In this document: positions 34,192 to 43,469 of the stretch, one piece after another
Layout of the letters: each line of letters opens with the position of its first letter
Position numbering within the stretch: the stretch's first letter is position 1
Assembly: GCA_024235675.1 (NCBI GenBank)
Contig: JACKLZ010000001.1
Coordinates: forward strand, 868,001-932,000
Origin: Zoogloeaceae bacterium
GTDB lineage: Bacteria > Pseudomonadota > Gammaproteobacteria > Burkholderiales > Rhodocyclaceae
Direction: 5' to 3'
Length of the DNA stretch: 64,000 nt
The notes under the pieces: model-generated
The model's input: only the letters and a program-made list of their open reading frames with translations
Told to the model about the DNA's origin: nothing
The model's database searches: none
Program-made: the position numbers and the translations under genes

Positions 34192-37100
34192 ATGTTCTCC
34201 CGCTTCTTTATCGACCGTCCGATCTTCGCGACGGTCCTCTCGGTGTTCATCATGATCGCCGGTCTGGCCGCCGTACGCAGCCTGCCGGTCGCGCAGTACC
34301 CCGAAATCGCCCCGCCCGTCGTCACCGTGGCCGCCACCTATCCGGGCGCCTCGGCGGATGTGATCGAAAAGACCGTTGCCGCCCCGCTCGAAACCCAGAT
34401 CATCGGTGTCGAGAACATGCTCTACATGAGCTCGACCTCGGCCTCGAATGGCCGCGTCGAGATCCAGGTGACCTTCGATATCGGCACCGACGTCGACCAG
34501 GCGGTGATCAACGTCAACAACCGCGTCAAGCAGGCCGAGCCGCGTCTGCCGCTGGAAGTGCGTCGCCAGGGCATCAGCGTCGAGAAAGGCTCGTCCGCCT
34601 TCTTGCAGGTGGTGGCCTTCAACTCGCCGGATGGGCGTTTTGACGACGTCTACACCAGTAACTATGTGACGCTCAACGTGCTCGACGTGCTCAAGCGCGT
34701 GCCGGGCACCACCAACGTTCAGATCTTCGGCGCCAAAGACTACGCGATGCGGATCTGGCTCAACCCGGACCGACTGCGCCACCACGATCTGGCCACCACC
34801 GACGTCATCCGCGCCATCGAGGAGCAAAACGCCCAATACGCCGTGGGCCGCATCGGCCAGCCGCCGGTGGCCACCGGACAGGCGCTGTCGCTGACAGTCA
34901 ATACCCGCGGCCGGCTGGCCGATGTGAGTGAGTTCGAAAACATCATCCTGCGGGCCGACGCCAATGGCGCCCAATTGCGTCTCAAGGATGTGGCGCGTGT
35001 CGAGCTCGGCGCCCGCGACTACGACTTCATCGGCCGCATCAACGGCCAGCCCGCCACCCTGGTTGGCATTTTTCTCAAGCCGGGCGCCAATGCGCTGGAT
35101 GTCGCTCAGGAAGTCAAAACCACCCTCACCGAGCTGGGCTCGCGTTTTCCCGAGGGCCTGAGTTACACCATTCCCTACGACACCACCGACTTCGTCAATG
35201 TGTCGATCCGCGAAGTCATCAAGACCCTCGCCGAAGCCATGGCGCTGGTGTTCCTGGTGGTCTATCTGTTCCTGCAGAACTGGCGCGCCACGCTGATCCC
35301 GACCCTGGCCGTGCCAGTGTCGCTGATCGGCACCTTCGCCGGGCTGATGATGCTCGGCTACTCGATCAACACGCTTACGTTGTTCGGCATGGTCCTGGCC
35401 ATCGGTATCGTGGTGGACGACGCCATCGTGGTGCTCGAGAACGTCGAGCGCATCATGCACGAAGAAGGCTTGGCGGTCCGCCAGGCGGCCATTCAGGCCA
35501 TGCGCGAGGTCACCGGCCCGGTAATCGCCATCGTGCTGGTGCTGTGTGCGGTGTTTGTGCCGATCGCCTTCCTGGGCGGTCTCACCGGCGAGTTGTATCG
35601 GCAGTTCGCGGTCACCATTGCCATTGCGGTGGTCATCTCCGGCATCGTGGCACTGACGCTGACGCCGGCACTGTGCGTCCTTATCCTGCGTCATGAACAC
35701 AAGGCCACCAACTGGTTCTTCCGGGGCTTTAACCGCGGCTTCGACGCAGTCACGCGGCACTACACCCATGGCGTCGCCTGGCTCATCCGCCGCGGCATGG
35801 TCGGCCTGCTATTGTTTGTCGGCATGGTCGCCGTCACCGCCCAGCTGTGGCAATCCACGCCGGGCAGTCTGGTGCCGGATGAAGACCAGGGCTACTTCAT
35901 CACTGCCGTCTTCCTGCCCGACGGCGCCTCGCTGGAGCGCACCGACAAGGTAGTCGCCGAAGTCGAGAAAATCATCCGCAGCGACCCGAACGTGGCCTAC
36001 ACCATCGCTTTTACCGGCTTCGACTTCCTGGGCGGCAGCTTCAAGAACAGCGCGGCCACCTTCTTCGTCACCCTCAAGCACTGGGACGAGCGCACCACCA
36101 CCGCCGCCGAACTGGTCGGCAAAACCTACGCCACCACCGGTCACATCCAGGAGGCGCTGATCCTGTCTTTCAACCCGCCGGCGATCTTCGGTCTGGGCAA
36201 TGCGGGCGGCTTCGAGTTCTACCTGCAAAACCGGGGTGACAATGACCCGAAAGTCATGGCGGCTACCAAGGATCTGTTCCTCGGCGCGGTCAATCAGGAT
36301 CCGATGTTTGCCATGGCGCAAACTCTGTGGCGCGCCTCGACGCCGCAGCTGTTTGTCGATGTCGATCGCGAAAAGGCCAAGAGCCTGGGCGTGCCGCTGG
36401 ACGGCCTGTTCGCCACGCTGGGCGCCAACCTCGGCAGCTACTACGTAAACGACTTCAACAAGTACGGCCGCACCTGGCAGGTCTTGATGTCGGCTGACCC
36501 GGCCTTCCGCAACGAACCGCAAGACATCGCAGCCGCCTATGTGCGGGCCGACAGCGGCACGCTGGTGCCCATTTCGTCGCTCGCCACCATTCGCAACGAA
36601 GCCGGCCCCGACACGCTGGAGCGCTTCAACAACCTGCCGGCCGTCAAGATCCTGGGCAGCGCCGCGCCGGGCTTCTCGACCGGACAAGCGATTGCCCGAC
36701 TCGAAGAGATCGCCGCCAAGACGCTGCCGCCCGGCTTCAGCCTCGACTGGAGTGGTGCCGCCTATCAGGAGCGCCGCTCCAGCGGCTCGTCAGGCACGGC
36801 GCTGGTGCTCGGCGCCTTGATGGTCTTCCTCATCCTCGCCGCTCAATACGAGCGCTGGTCGCTGCCGCTGGCGGTGCTGCTGGCCCTGCCCTTTGGCACC
36901 TTCGGCGCGCTCGCTGCGGTGTGGCTCACCGGCATGACCAACGATGTGTACTTCCAGATCGGTCTGGTCACCCTGCTCGGCCTCGCCGCCAAGAACGCAA
37001 TTCTGATCGTCGAGTACGCCATTTATAAACACCGCGAAGGCATGAGCGCCGCAGCGGCCGCCATCGAAGCCGCCCGCCTGCGTTTCCGCCCGATCCTGAT

Positions 37101-37389
37101 GACCTCACTGGCCTTCATCCTCGGGGTGACGCCGCTGGTCTTGTCGAGCGGCGCCGGCGCCGGTGCGCGCCATGCGGTGGGCACCGGCGTGGTCGGCGGC
37201 ATGCTCGCGGCGACCTTCCTGGCCGTGTTCTTTGTGCCCTTGTTCTATCGCTTCATCACCGAACACAAACTGTCGGAGAAACGCTCCCGCGACGAGATGT
37301 TCGAGGAAATCGGGATTCACCATGACATCACCCATGAAAAGCTGGTCGCCGAAGCCGCAGCAAACGACAAGGGGCACGGCCATGACTAA
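34192..37389 (+). CDS. RND multidrug efflux permease (HAE1 family, AcrB/MexB-like)
   Basis: 1065 residues, the usual HAE1 length, beginning MFSRFFIDRPIFATVLSVFI. Twelve membrane helices and two large periplasmic loops. The proton-relay Asp pair is in GIVVDDAIVVLENVERIM and the partner Lys in AAKNAILIVEYA. It exports lipophilic drugs by proton antiport as a trimer with the adaptor and the outer-membrane factor encoded on either side. Its end overlaps the outer-membrane factor gene by 8 bp. Confidence 0.97.
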   Translation: MFSRFFIDRPIFATVLSVFIMIAGLAAVRSLPVAQYPEIAPPVVTVAATYPGASADVIEKTVAAPLETQIIGVENMLYMSSTSASNGRVEIQVTFDIGTDVDQAVINVNNRVKQAEPRLPLEVRRQGISVEKGSSAFLQVVAFNSPDGRFDDVYTSNYVTLNVLDVLKRVPGTTNVQIFGAKDYAMRIWLNPDRLRHHDLATTDVIRAIEEQNAQYAVGRIGQPPVATGQALSLTVNTRGRLADVSEFENIILRADANGAQLRLKDVARVELGARDYDFIGRINGQPATLVGIFLKPGANALDVAQEVKTTLTELGSRFPEGLSYTIPYDTTDFVNVSIREVIKTLAEAMALVFLVVYLFLQNWRATLIPTLAVPVSLIGTFAGLMMLGYSINTLTLFGMVLAIGIVVDDAIVVLENVERIMHEEGLAVRQAAIQAMREVTGPVIAIVLVLCAVFVPIAFLGGLTGELYRQFAVTIAIAVVISGIVALTLTPALCVLILRHEHKATNWFFRGFNRGFDAVTRHYTHGVAWLIRRGMVGLLLFVGMVAVTAQLWQSTPGSLVPDEDQGYFITAVFLPDGASLERTDKVVAEVEKIIRSDPNVAYTIAFTGFDFLGGSFKNSAATFFVTLKHWDERTTTAAELVGKTYATTGHIQEALILSFNPPAIFGLGNAGGFEFYLQNRGDNDPKVMAATKDLFLGAVNQDPMFAMAQTLWRASTPQLFVDVDREKAKSLGVPLDGLFATLGANLGSYYVNDFNKYGRTWQVLMSADPAFRNEPQDIAAAYVRADSGTLVPISSLATIRNEAGPDTLERFNNLPAVKILGSAAPGFSTGQAIARLEEIAAKTLPPGFSLDWSGAAYQERRSSGSSGTALVLGALMVFLILAAQYERWSLPLAVLLALPFGTFGALAAVWLTGMTNDVYFQIGLVTLLGLAAKNAILIVEYAIYKHREGMSAAAAAIEAARLRFRPILMTSLAFILGVTPLVLSSGAGAGARHAVGTGVVGGMLAATFLAVFFVPLFYRFITEHKLSEKRSRDEMFEEIGIHHDITHEKLVAEAAANDKGHGHD

Positions 37390-38800
37390 GCCGCTGAACC
37401 GACTTGCACCACTTCTGGCCGCGCTGGCACTCAGCGCCTGCGCTGTCGGCCCGGTGTACGAAGCGCCGACCATCGCCCTGCCCGGTCAGTTCGAGGCCGC
37501 ACCGGCCAACACCGCGCTGGCCACCCAGCTCGGCGACGCCTGGTGGCTGCACTACCAGGACCCGGTGCTCGACCAACTGATGGCCGAGGCGCTGACCCAC
37601 AACGCCGACGTGCAACTGGCGGCGGCACGACTCGAAGAGGCCCGCGCCCGCGCCGGCATCACCGACGCCGATCGTTACCCGAGCGTCAGCGCCAACGCCG
37701 GCAGCCAGCGCGCGCGCAGCAGTCTGGAAGGCATTCCGACCGACCCGCGTACATACAATCTGCACACGCTGGGGCTCAGCGCCCGCTACGAGCTTGACCT
37801 GTGGGGTCGCTACCGCCAGGCCAGCGAGGCCGCGCGCGCCGACTTGCTCGGCGCGGTGGCCGCGCGACGCACCGTGGCGCTATCGCTCAGCGCCGAGTTG
37901 GCCACGCGCTACTTCGACCTGCAAGCGGCCGACGAACGCCTGCGCGTGCTTGAGCAAACACTGAGCGCCCGCAAGGACACCGCCGCGCTGTTGCGCCAAC
38001 GCATGGACGCCGGCAGCGCATCGCAGTTCGATGTGTTGCAAGCCGACGCCGCCGTCGCCCAGGTCGCGTCTGATCTGGCCACCACCTTGAGTGCCCAGCA
38101 AAGCACCGAAGCGGCGCTGGCGGTGCTGCTCGGCCGCTCGCCGCGTGCGATCTTCGAGGAAACACTGACCCGCGGCGCCACAGCTGACACCGCCGTGGTG
38201 GTGCCGGCCGGCCTCCCAGCCGAACTGCTCCGCCGACGGCCGGACCTGATCGAAGCCGAACAGGCATTGATCGCCGCCACCGCGCGCATTGGCGAAGCCG
38301 AGGCGCAACGCCTGCCAGCCATCACGCTGACCGCCGCACTCGGGCGCGAATCAACCGACCTGTCCACTCTGCTCGACGCCAGCGCCGGCGTATTCTCGCT
38401 GGCCGCCGGTCTCACCCAACCGATCTGGGACGCCGGTCGCCTGCAGCGCAATGTCGACGTCGCCCAGGCGCGTGCCGATCAGGCGCGGGTGCGTTACACC
38501 CAGGTGGTCGCTGGCGCGTTCGCCGATGTGCGTCGCGCCCTCGCCGCACAGCGCGGCGCCACCGACAGCCGCATGGCGCAAGCCACACGCGTCGCCGCCT
38601 TGCAAACCGCCCTGAACCAGTCGCAACAGCGCTTTGACGCCGGGCTGGTCAGCCGGCTTGAAGTGCTCGACACCGAGCGCAGCCTGCTCGATGCGCAGAT
38701 CACGCTGGCCAACGCATCGGCCGCACAGAAGAGCGCGATTGCCGATCTGTTCCGCGCCCTGGGCGGCGGCTGGCAAACACCAAACGCCACGGCGCAGTAG
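37382..38800 (+). CDS. RND efflux outer-membrane factor (NodT/OprM family lipoprotein)
   Basis: 472 residues from the ATG at 37382, inside the end of the permease gene; longer frames run deep into the permease. Signal peptide with lipobox ALSAC, followed by GPVYEAPTIALPGQF. Two homologous halves of OEP repeats form the TolC-like trimeric channel, with the paired long coiled helices around 170-230 and 380-450. It completes the tripartite pump. A strong terminator follows at 38807-38835. Confidence 0.95.
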   Translation: MTKPLNRLAPLLAALALSACAVGPVYEAPTIALPGQFEAAPANTALATQLGDAWWLHYQDPVLDQLMAEALTHNADVQLAAARLEEARARAGITDADRYPSVSANAGSQRARSSLEGIPTDPRTYNLHTLGLSARYELDLWGRYRQASEAARADLLGAVAARRTVALSLSAELATRYFDLQAADERLRVLEQTLSARKDTAALLRQRMDAGSASQFDVLQADAAVAQVASDLATTLSAQQSTEAALAVLLGRSPRAIFEETLTRGATADTAVVVPAGLPAELLRRRPDLIEAEQALIAATARIGEAEAQRLPAITLTAALGRESTDLSTLLDASAGVFSLAAGLTQPIWDAGRLQRNVDVAQARADQARVRYTQVVAGAFADVRRALAAQRGATDSRMAQATRVAALQTALNQSQQRFDAGLVSRLEVLDTERSLLDAQITLANASAAQKSAIADLFRALGGGWQTPNATAQ

Positions 38801-38806
38801 ACGACA

Positions 38807-38835
38807 AACGGCCGGCGCAATGCCGGCCGTTTTTT
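38807..38835. terminator. bidirectional terminator between the efflux operon and ilvN
   Basis: CGGCCGGC (38809-38816) pairs with GCCGGCCG (38822-38829) around a five-base loop, followed by T6; AAA precedes it. It ends the rightward efflux operon and can serve the leftward ilvBN transcript as well. Confidence 0.85.
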
Positions 38836-38846
38836 CTCCGCAAGGA

Positions 38847-39155
38847 TCAGCGGAAGAAGGTCTCCAGACGCTCGAACACCGCGTGTTCGGCACCATGCCG
38901 AACCACGCTGATCACATCTTCGAGCTTTTCGACCTGCTTGATCATCTGCTCCAGACGCTCATCTTCGAACACCAACAGCCAGATGCGGCTGCGCGTGGCA
39001 TCCGGTAAGGGCATGCACAAAATGCCCTCCACGTTGAATGCGCGGCGCGCAAACAGCCCGCAAATATGCGACATCACCCCGGCGTGGTTGGCCACTTCCA
39101 GTTCCAGCACGACCTTCGTCACCGCGGCCGCTTCGCGTTCAATAACCATAGACAT
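38847..39155 (-). CDS. ilvN: acetolactate synthase small (regulatory) subunit
   Basis: 102 residues with one ACT domain (LELEVANHAGVMSHICGLFA). GGAG lies eight bases before the ATG. This is the short, single-ACT form like E. coli IlvN (about 96 residues), not the ~160-residue IlvH. It binds valine and gives feedback control to the catalytic subunit encoded 12 bp upstream. Confidence 0.93.
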   Translation of the reverse strand: MSMVIEREAAAVTKVVLELEVANHAGVMSHICGLFARRAFNVEGILCMPLPDATRSRIWLLVFEDERLEQMIKQVEKLEDVISVVRHGAEHAVFERLETFFR

Positions 39156-39167
39156 GCGATTGACTCC

Positions 39168-40832
39168 TTAACCGATCATTTCAGTGTTGGCGGCACCCGG
39201 CGGCACCATCGGATAGACAAACTCTTCCCGGTCGATCGAACAGTGGATCAGGCACGGGCCCGGACGCTGTAGCGCCTCGGCCAGCGTGGCCGCGGGGTCC
39301 TCGGCCGTATCCAGGTCCACCGCGTCGAGGCCGAAGCCCTCGGCGATCTTCAGGAAGTTCACCGCGCGCTTGTACTTGGACGCGACCGGCCGCTGGCCGT
39401 AGAACATGTTTTGCTGCTGATAAACCAACCCGAGCGAGTTGTTGTTCATCAGCACGATCTTGACGTTGAGCTCTTCCTCGGCCAGCGTCGCCATCTCCTG
39501 GATATTCATCTTCAGGCTGCCGTCGCCGGTAAAGCACACCACCGTGCGCTCCGGCGCGGCCAGCGCAGCACCAATCGCGGTCGGCAGGCCAAAACCCATG
39601 GTGCCCAGGCCGCCCGAGGTGAGCCACTGACGCGGCCGGCGGAAAGGGTAAGCCTGCGCCACCCACATCTGGTGCTGCCCCACGTCGGTGGCAATCACCG
39701 CCTCGTCATCGAGCGCGTCAGCCACGGCTTGCACCAGACCGTAGTGCGACCGCGGGTTGTCAATGTTCGGCTTGGCCAGCGGAAAGCGTTCTTTCAGGTC
39801 GGCCACTTGCGCCAGCCACGGCTCGCGCAGCTTGACCTGCACCAACGGCAGCAGCGCCTCGACCACTTGTGTGACATCGCCGGTAATGCCGATGTGCGCC
39901 GTCTTGATCTTGTGCAGCTCGGCCGGATCAATGTCCACATGAATGATCTTGGCCCGCGGGCAGAACTCGGCCGCCTTGCCGATCGCACGGTCGTCGAAAC
40001 GCGCGCCGACGCAGATCAGCAGATCCGCCTCTTCGAGCACATAGTTGGTGTAGCGCGCGCCGTGCATGCCGAGCATGCCGATGGACAGCGGATGGTCGAT
40101 CGGCATGGTGCCGAGCGCCATCAGCGTCATCGTGGTCGGCAGCCCGCCCTGCTCGGCCAGCGTCACCGCCAGATGCGAGGCGCCGGAGTGGATCACGCCG
40201 CCGCCAAGATAAAGCACCGGCCGCTCGGCCGCGTTGATCATCTCGGCGGCCTTTTCGATGGCCGCCAGATCCAGCGCCGGCAGCGCATCCGGCACGGCCA
40301 CCGGCGGATAGTCTTCGAAGCTCACCATCTGGCACTGCACGTCCTTCGGCACATCGATCAGCACCGGGCCGGGGCGGCCGGACATGGCGATGCGGAAGGC
40401 TTCGGGAATCACCTGGAGCAGATCATTGGCGTCACGCACCAGGAAGTTATGCTTGGTCAGCGGGATGGTCATCCCGTAGGTGTCCACTTCCTGGAAGGCG
40501 TCGGTGCCGATCATGCCCAGCGGCACCTGACCGGTAATGGCCACCATGGGGATCGAGTCGAGCTTGGCGTCAGCAATGGCGGTGACCAGGTTGGTCGCGC
40601 CCGGGCCGGACGAGGCGAGGCACACCTCGGGCTTGCCCGAGACGCGGGCCATGCCCTGCGCCATGAAGCCGCCGCCCTGCTCGTGACGGGCCAGCACATG
40701 GTGAATGGTGTCGCACTGGCCAAGGGCATCGTAAAACGGCAGGATCGCGCCGCCCGGGATGCCGCACACGGTCTCAATGCCTTGTCGCTCAAGGAGGCGC
40801 AAGATCAATTCGGCGCCAGTCATCTGCATCAT
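39168..40832 (-). CDS. ilvB: acetolactate synthase large subunit
   Basis: 554 residues. ThDP-dependent enzyme joining two pyruvates (or pyruvate and 2-oxobutyrate) in Val/Leu/Ile synthesis. The catalytic Glu is in ARHEQGGGFMAQG; ThDP and Mg2+ bind at GDGSLKMNIQEMATL and NNNSLGLVY. AGGAGA precedes the ATG at 40832. With the short ilvN and a Val/Leu-rich leader upstream this is an ilvBN-type operon under attenuation. Being somewhat shorter than ilvI-type enzymes also fits IlvB. Confidence 0.96.
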   Translation of the reverse strand: MMQMTGAELILRLLERQGIETVCGIPGGAILPFYDALGQCDTIHHVLARHEQGGGFMAQGMARVSGKPEVCLASSGPGATNLVTAIADAKLDSIPMVAITGQVPLGMIGTDAFQEVDTYGMTIPLTKHNFLVRDANDLLQVIPEAFRIAMSGRPGPVLIDVPKDVQCQMVSFEDYPPVAVPDALPALDLAAIEKAAEMINAAERPVLYLGGGVIHSGASHLAVTLAEQGGLPTTMTLMALGTMPIDHPLSIGMLGMHGARYTNYVLEEADLLICVGARFDDRAIGKAAEFCPRAKIIHVDIDPAELHKIKTAHIGITGDVTQVVEALLPLVQVKLREPWLAQVADLKERFPLAKPNIDNPRSHYGLVQAVADALDDEAVIATDVGQHQMWVAQAYPFRRPRQWLTSGGLGTMGFGLPTAIGAALAAPERTVVCFTGDGSLKMNIQEMATLAEEELNVKIVLMNNNSLGLVYQQQNMFYGQRPVASKYKRAVNFLKIAEGFGLDAVDLDTAEDPAATLAEALQRPGPCLIHCSIDREEFVYPMVPPGAANTEMIG

Positions 40833-40872
40833 GTTTCTCTCCTGGTTTCAATCCGGGTAAAAACCGGCGGGA

Positions 40873-40912
40873 GAAAAACAAAACCCCCGCCAGCTTCGCG
40901 CCGGCGGGGGTT
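40873..40912 (-). terminator. ilvBN attenuator (intrinsic terminator in the leader)
   Basis: AACCCCCGCC (40882-40891) and GGCGGGGGTT (40903-40912) make a 10-bp stem. On the minus strand it is followed by a T-rich stretch (TTTTGTTTTTC, 40872-40883). It lies between the leader peptide stop (40939) and the ilvB start (40832), the right place for a transcription attenuator. Confidence 0.85.
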
Positions 40913-40938
40913 CAGAATCTATGTGTCTGGGTGACCCG

Positions 40939-41013
40939 TTACGACGCGACCTTGCCTACGCTGACTACGCGTACTACGACAACTACGTCGAGGAGCAGGG
41001 CGAAACGGTTCAT
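40939..41013 (-). CDS. ivbL: ilvBN leader peptide
   Basis: A 24-residue open frame, ATG at 41011-41013 and TAA at 40939-40941. It starts MNRFALLLD and then carries nine Val in the next thirteen places (VVVVVRVVSV) before ending GKVAS. E. coli IvbL has the same VVVVRVVVVV-type core. Stalling at scarce Val-tRNA or Leu-tRNA would favour the antiterminator over the attenuator at 40873-40912. It was below usual gene-finder length. Confidence 0.88.
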   Translation of the reverse strand: MNRFALLLDVVVVVRVVSVGKVAS

Positions 41014-41048
41014 CGGGTCAACAGATCTTGGGTTCAAGTAACGGGGCG

Positions 41049-41077
41049 ATAAAACCACGCCCCGCGTAAAAAGGCAA
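41049..41077 (-). promoter_or_regulatory. possible ilvBN promoter
   Basis: On the minus strand TTGCCT (41072-41077), a 17-bp spacer and TTTTAT (41049-41054) lie about 36 bp before the leader ATG. Each box matches the sigma-70 consensus at four of six places. Confidence 0.4.
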
Positions 41078-41091
41078 GCCTTGCGTACTTA

Positions 41092-42765
41092 TCAAGCCTT
41101 GCTGTCCTCATCGCGCAAGGCCCGACGGAGGATTTTGCCCACGTTGGTCTTGGGCAGTTCATCGCGGAATTCAACCCGATGCGGCACCTTGTAACCGGTG
41201 AGGTTTTCACGGCAATAGGCGATCAAGGCCTCCTTGGTGAGATTCGGGTCCTTGCGCACCACGAACACCTTCACTGTCTCGCCAGATCGTTCGTCGGGCA
41301 CACCGACCGCCGCCACTTCGATCACGCCCGGATGACCGGCCACGATGTCTTCGACCTCGTTCGGATACACGTTGAAGCCCGACACCAGAATCATGTCCTT
41401 CTTGCGGTCGACGATGCGGACAAAGCCATCGGGGTCGATGGTGGCCACGTCGCCGGTACGCAGAAAGCCATCGGCCGTCATGACCTTGGCGGTTTCGTCC
41501 GGGCGCTTCCAGTAGCCCGCCATGACTTGCGGCCCCTTCACGCACAACTCACCCGGCTGGCCGACAGCGAGTTCGACGCCGTCATCGTCGCGAATGCTGA
41601 CCTCGGTAGAGCTGACCGGCAAGCCGATCGCGTGGTTGAACTCCGCCAGATCCAGCGGGTTGATACACACCGCCGGAGAGGTTTCGGTCAGGCCGTAGGC
41701 CTCGATCAGGGGGCGTCCGGTGATCTTCTTCCAGCGCTCGGCCACCGCCTGCTGTACCGCCATGCCGCCGCCCAGCGTGATGCGCAGGGACGAAAAATCG
41801 ACGCTTTCGAATGCCGGATTGTTCAGCAGTGCGTTAAACAAGGTGTTGACGCCGGTAATGGCGGTGAACGGGATCTTGCCGATCTCCTTGATGAAGCCAG
41901 GAATATCGCGCGGGTTGGTGATCAGAATGTTGGTCGCGCCGATCTTGAAAAAGGTGAGGCAGTTCGCGGTCAGCGAGAAGATGTGATAGAGCGGCAGCGC
42001 GGTGATGATCACTTCGGGCTTGTCGCCCAGAAATGGCTTGATCCAGGCATGCGCCTGCTGCAGGTTGCCGATGATGTTGCGGTGGGTCAGCATCGCGCCC
42101 TTGGCCACACCGGTCGTGCCGCCGGTGTATTGCAGATAGGCGATGTCGTCGTGGCCAACCTTTACCGGCGCGAGCGTGTGTCGTGCGCCGACGGCGAGGA
42201 TGTCATTGAAGCGCTTGTGGCCGGGCAGCTCCCAGGCCGGCACCATCTTCTTGATGTACTTGACCACGAAGTTGACCACGCCGCCCTTGAGGCCACCGAG
42301 CCGGTCACCCAGCCGGGTGACGACGACGTGCTTGATCTCGGTGTGCGCGACCACGTCCTGAAGCGTATGGGCAAAGTTGTCGAGGATGACAATCGCCACC
42401 GCGCCCGAATCCTTGAGCTGGTGCTCCAGTTCGCGGGCGGTGTAGAGCGGGTTGCAGTTGACCACCGTGTAGCCCGCGCGCAAGGCGCCGTACATGGCGA
42501 TCGGGTACTGCATGACGTTGGGCATCATCAGGGCGATGCGCGCACCTTTCGGTAGCTTCAATTCACCCTGGAGATAGGCGGCAAACTGCCCGGACAGTTT
42601 TTCCAGTTCGTCGAAACGCATGCTCTTGCCCATGTTGACATAGGCCGTGCGCTCGCCGAACTGCCGGCAGCTTTGCAGAAACATGTCGCCGATGGAGTCG
42701 AACTCATTCAGATCGATCTCAGCGGGAATGCCAGGGGGGTAGCTCTTGAGCCAGATTTTATCCAC
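41092..42765 (-). CDS. fadD: long-chain fatty acid-CoA ligase
   Basis: 557 residues from a GTG at 42765, chosen because AAGGAG lies six bases before it; the frame extends 20 residues further without support. An ANL-superfamily enzyme that activates fatty acids with ATP and CoA at the inner membrane. The P-loop-like YTGGTTGVAKGAM, the YGLTETSP motif and the catalytic Lys in PKTNVGKILRR near the end are present, as is RKKDMILVSGFNVYP. FadD is favoured over other acyl-CoA ligases by its N-terminus (IWLKSYPPGIPAEID). Confidence 0.92.
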   Translation of the reverse strand: MDKIWLKSYPPGIPAEIDLNEFDSIGDMFLQSCRQFGERTAYVNMGKSMRFDELEKLSGQFAAYLQGELKLPKGARIALMMPNVMQYPIAMYGALRAGYTVVNCNPLYTARELEHQLKDSGAVAIVILDNFAHTLQDVVAHTEIKHVVVTRLGDRLGGLKGGVVNFVVKYIKKMVPAWELPGHKRFNDILAVGARHTLAPVKVGHDDIAYLQYTGGTTGVAKGAMLTHRNIIGNLQQAHAWIKPFLGDKPEVIITALPLYHIFSLTANCLTFFKIGATNILITNPRDIPGFIKEIGKIPFTAITGVNTLFNALLNNPAFESVDFSSLRITLGGGMAVQQAVAERWKKITGRPLIEAYGLTETSPAVCINPLDLAEFNHAIGLPVSSTEVSIRDDDGVELAVGQPGELCVKGPQVMAGYWKRPDETAKVMTADGFLRTGDVATIDPDGFVRIVDRKKDMILVSGFNVYPNEVEDIVAGHPGVIEVAAVGVPDERSGETVKVFVVRKDPNLTKEALIAYCRENLTGYKVPHRVEFRDELPKTNVGKILRRALRDEDSKA

Positions 42766-42917
42766 GGTGTCTCCTTGTTTTGCGTCGGAATTTGATCCGG
42801 CCATAGCCGGACCCCGCCCTCCCAAGGCAAGTGCATCGTCAATCGACGATGACCTTTTCCAACGACTCTTTACCGGCTCGCCGCCCCCCCTGAGGCGTCG
42901 AGCCGGTCACACTCGAC

Positions 42918-43367
42918 TCAGGCCTCGTTTGATTCTTCGGGCCAGTTGCGAATGTAATTTTTCAGCATGCGATTCTCGAAACTCTGCTCTTCCAGCACGG
43001 CTTTGGCCACGTCATGGAAGGAAATGACGCCCAGCAAGGTGTCTTCATCCATGACCGGCAAATAGCGTTGGTGATGATCCACCATGTGGCGACGCAATTC
43101 ATCCATTTCCATGTTCGCGCCCGCGGTCAGCGGATCGCGCACCATCACGTCGGCGATGGTCAGATCCTGCCAGCTGGCACCCGCGTTATGCACATGCTTG
43201 AGCACTTCGCGGAAAGTGAGCATACCGGCCATCTTGCCATGCTCGAACACCACCAGCGAGCCGACATCCTGCTCGGTCATGATGGCCACGGCTTCGGAAA
43301 GACTACGGTTCGGAGCGATCGTATAGAGCACTTTGCCCTTGATCGCCAGGATTTCACTCACCTGCAT
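42918..43367 (-). CDS. tandem CBS domain protein
   Basis: 149 residues made of two CBS domains (about 5-62 and 72-130), with a short basic/acidic C-terminal tail. Motifs LSEAVAIMTEQDVGSLVVF and DELRRHMVDHHQRYLPVMD mark the two repeats. Stand-alone CBS pairs bind adenine nucleotides and sense energy state in relatives; the partner is unknown. It lies between addA and fadD on the same strand, with about 100-150 bp gaps on both sides. Confidence 0.88.
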   Translation of the reverse strand: MQVSEILAIKGKVLYTIAPNRSLSEAVAIMTEQDVGSLVVFEHGKMAGMLTFREVLKHVHNAGASWQDLTIADVMVRDPLTAGANMEMDELRRHMVDHHQRYLPVMDEDTLLGVISFHDVAKAVLEEQSFENRMLKNYIRNWPEESNEA

Positions 43368-43469
43368 GATTTACCCCTTGCCTGACGGTTTGCACTCTTC
43401 GGGTGCGCTTGTTCGTCTCGGATGGTAGTCGATTGCGTGGCAGGGGGGAAGCGGGAAAGCCCCTATCCA

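Noticed and set aside
33484..35769. 761-residue open frame antisense to the RND adaptor and permease genes
   Set aside because: His/Asp/Gly-rich shadow of GC-rich coding DNA; the opposite strand holds a complete, well-recognised efflux operon.
42834..42851. CATCGTC-AATC-GACGATG hairpin between the CBS gene and fadD as a terminator
   Set aside because: Only a 7-bp stem and no T-tract on the transcribed side; too weak to call.
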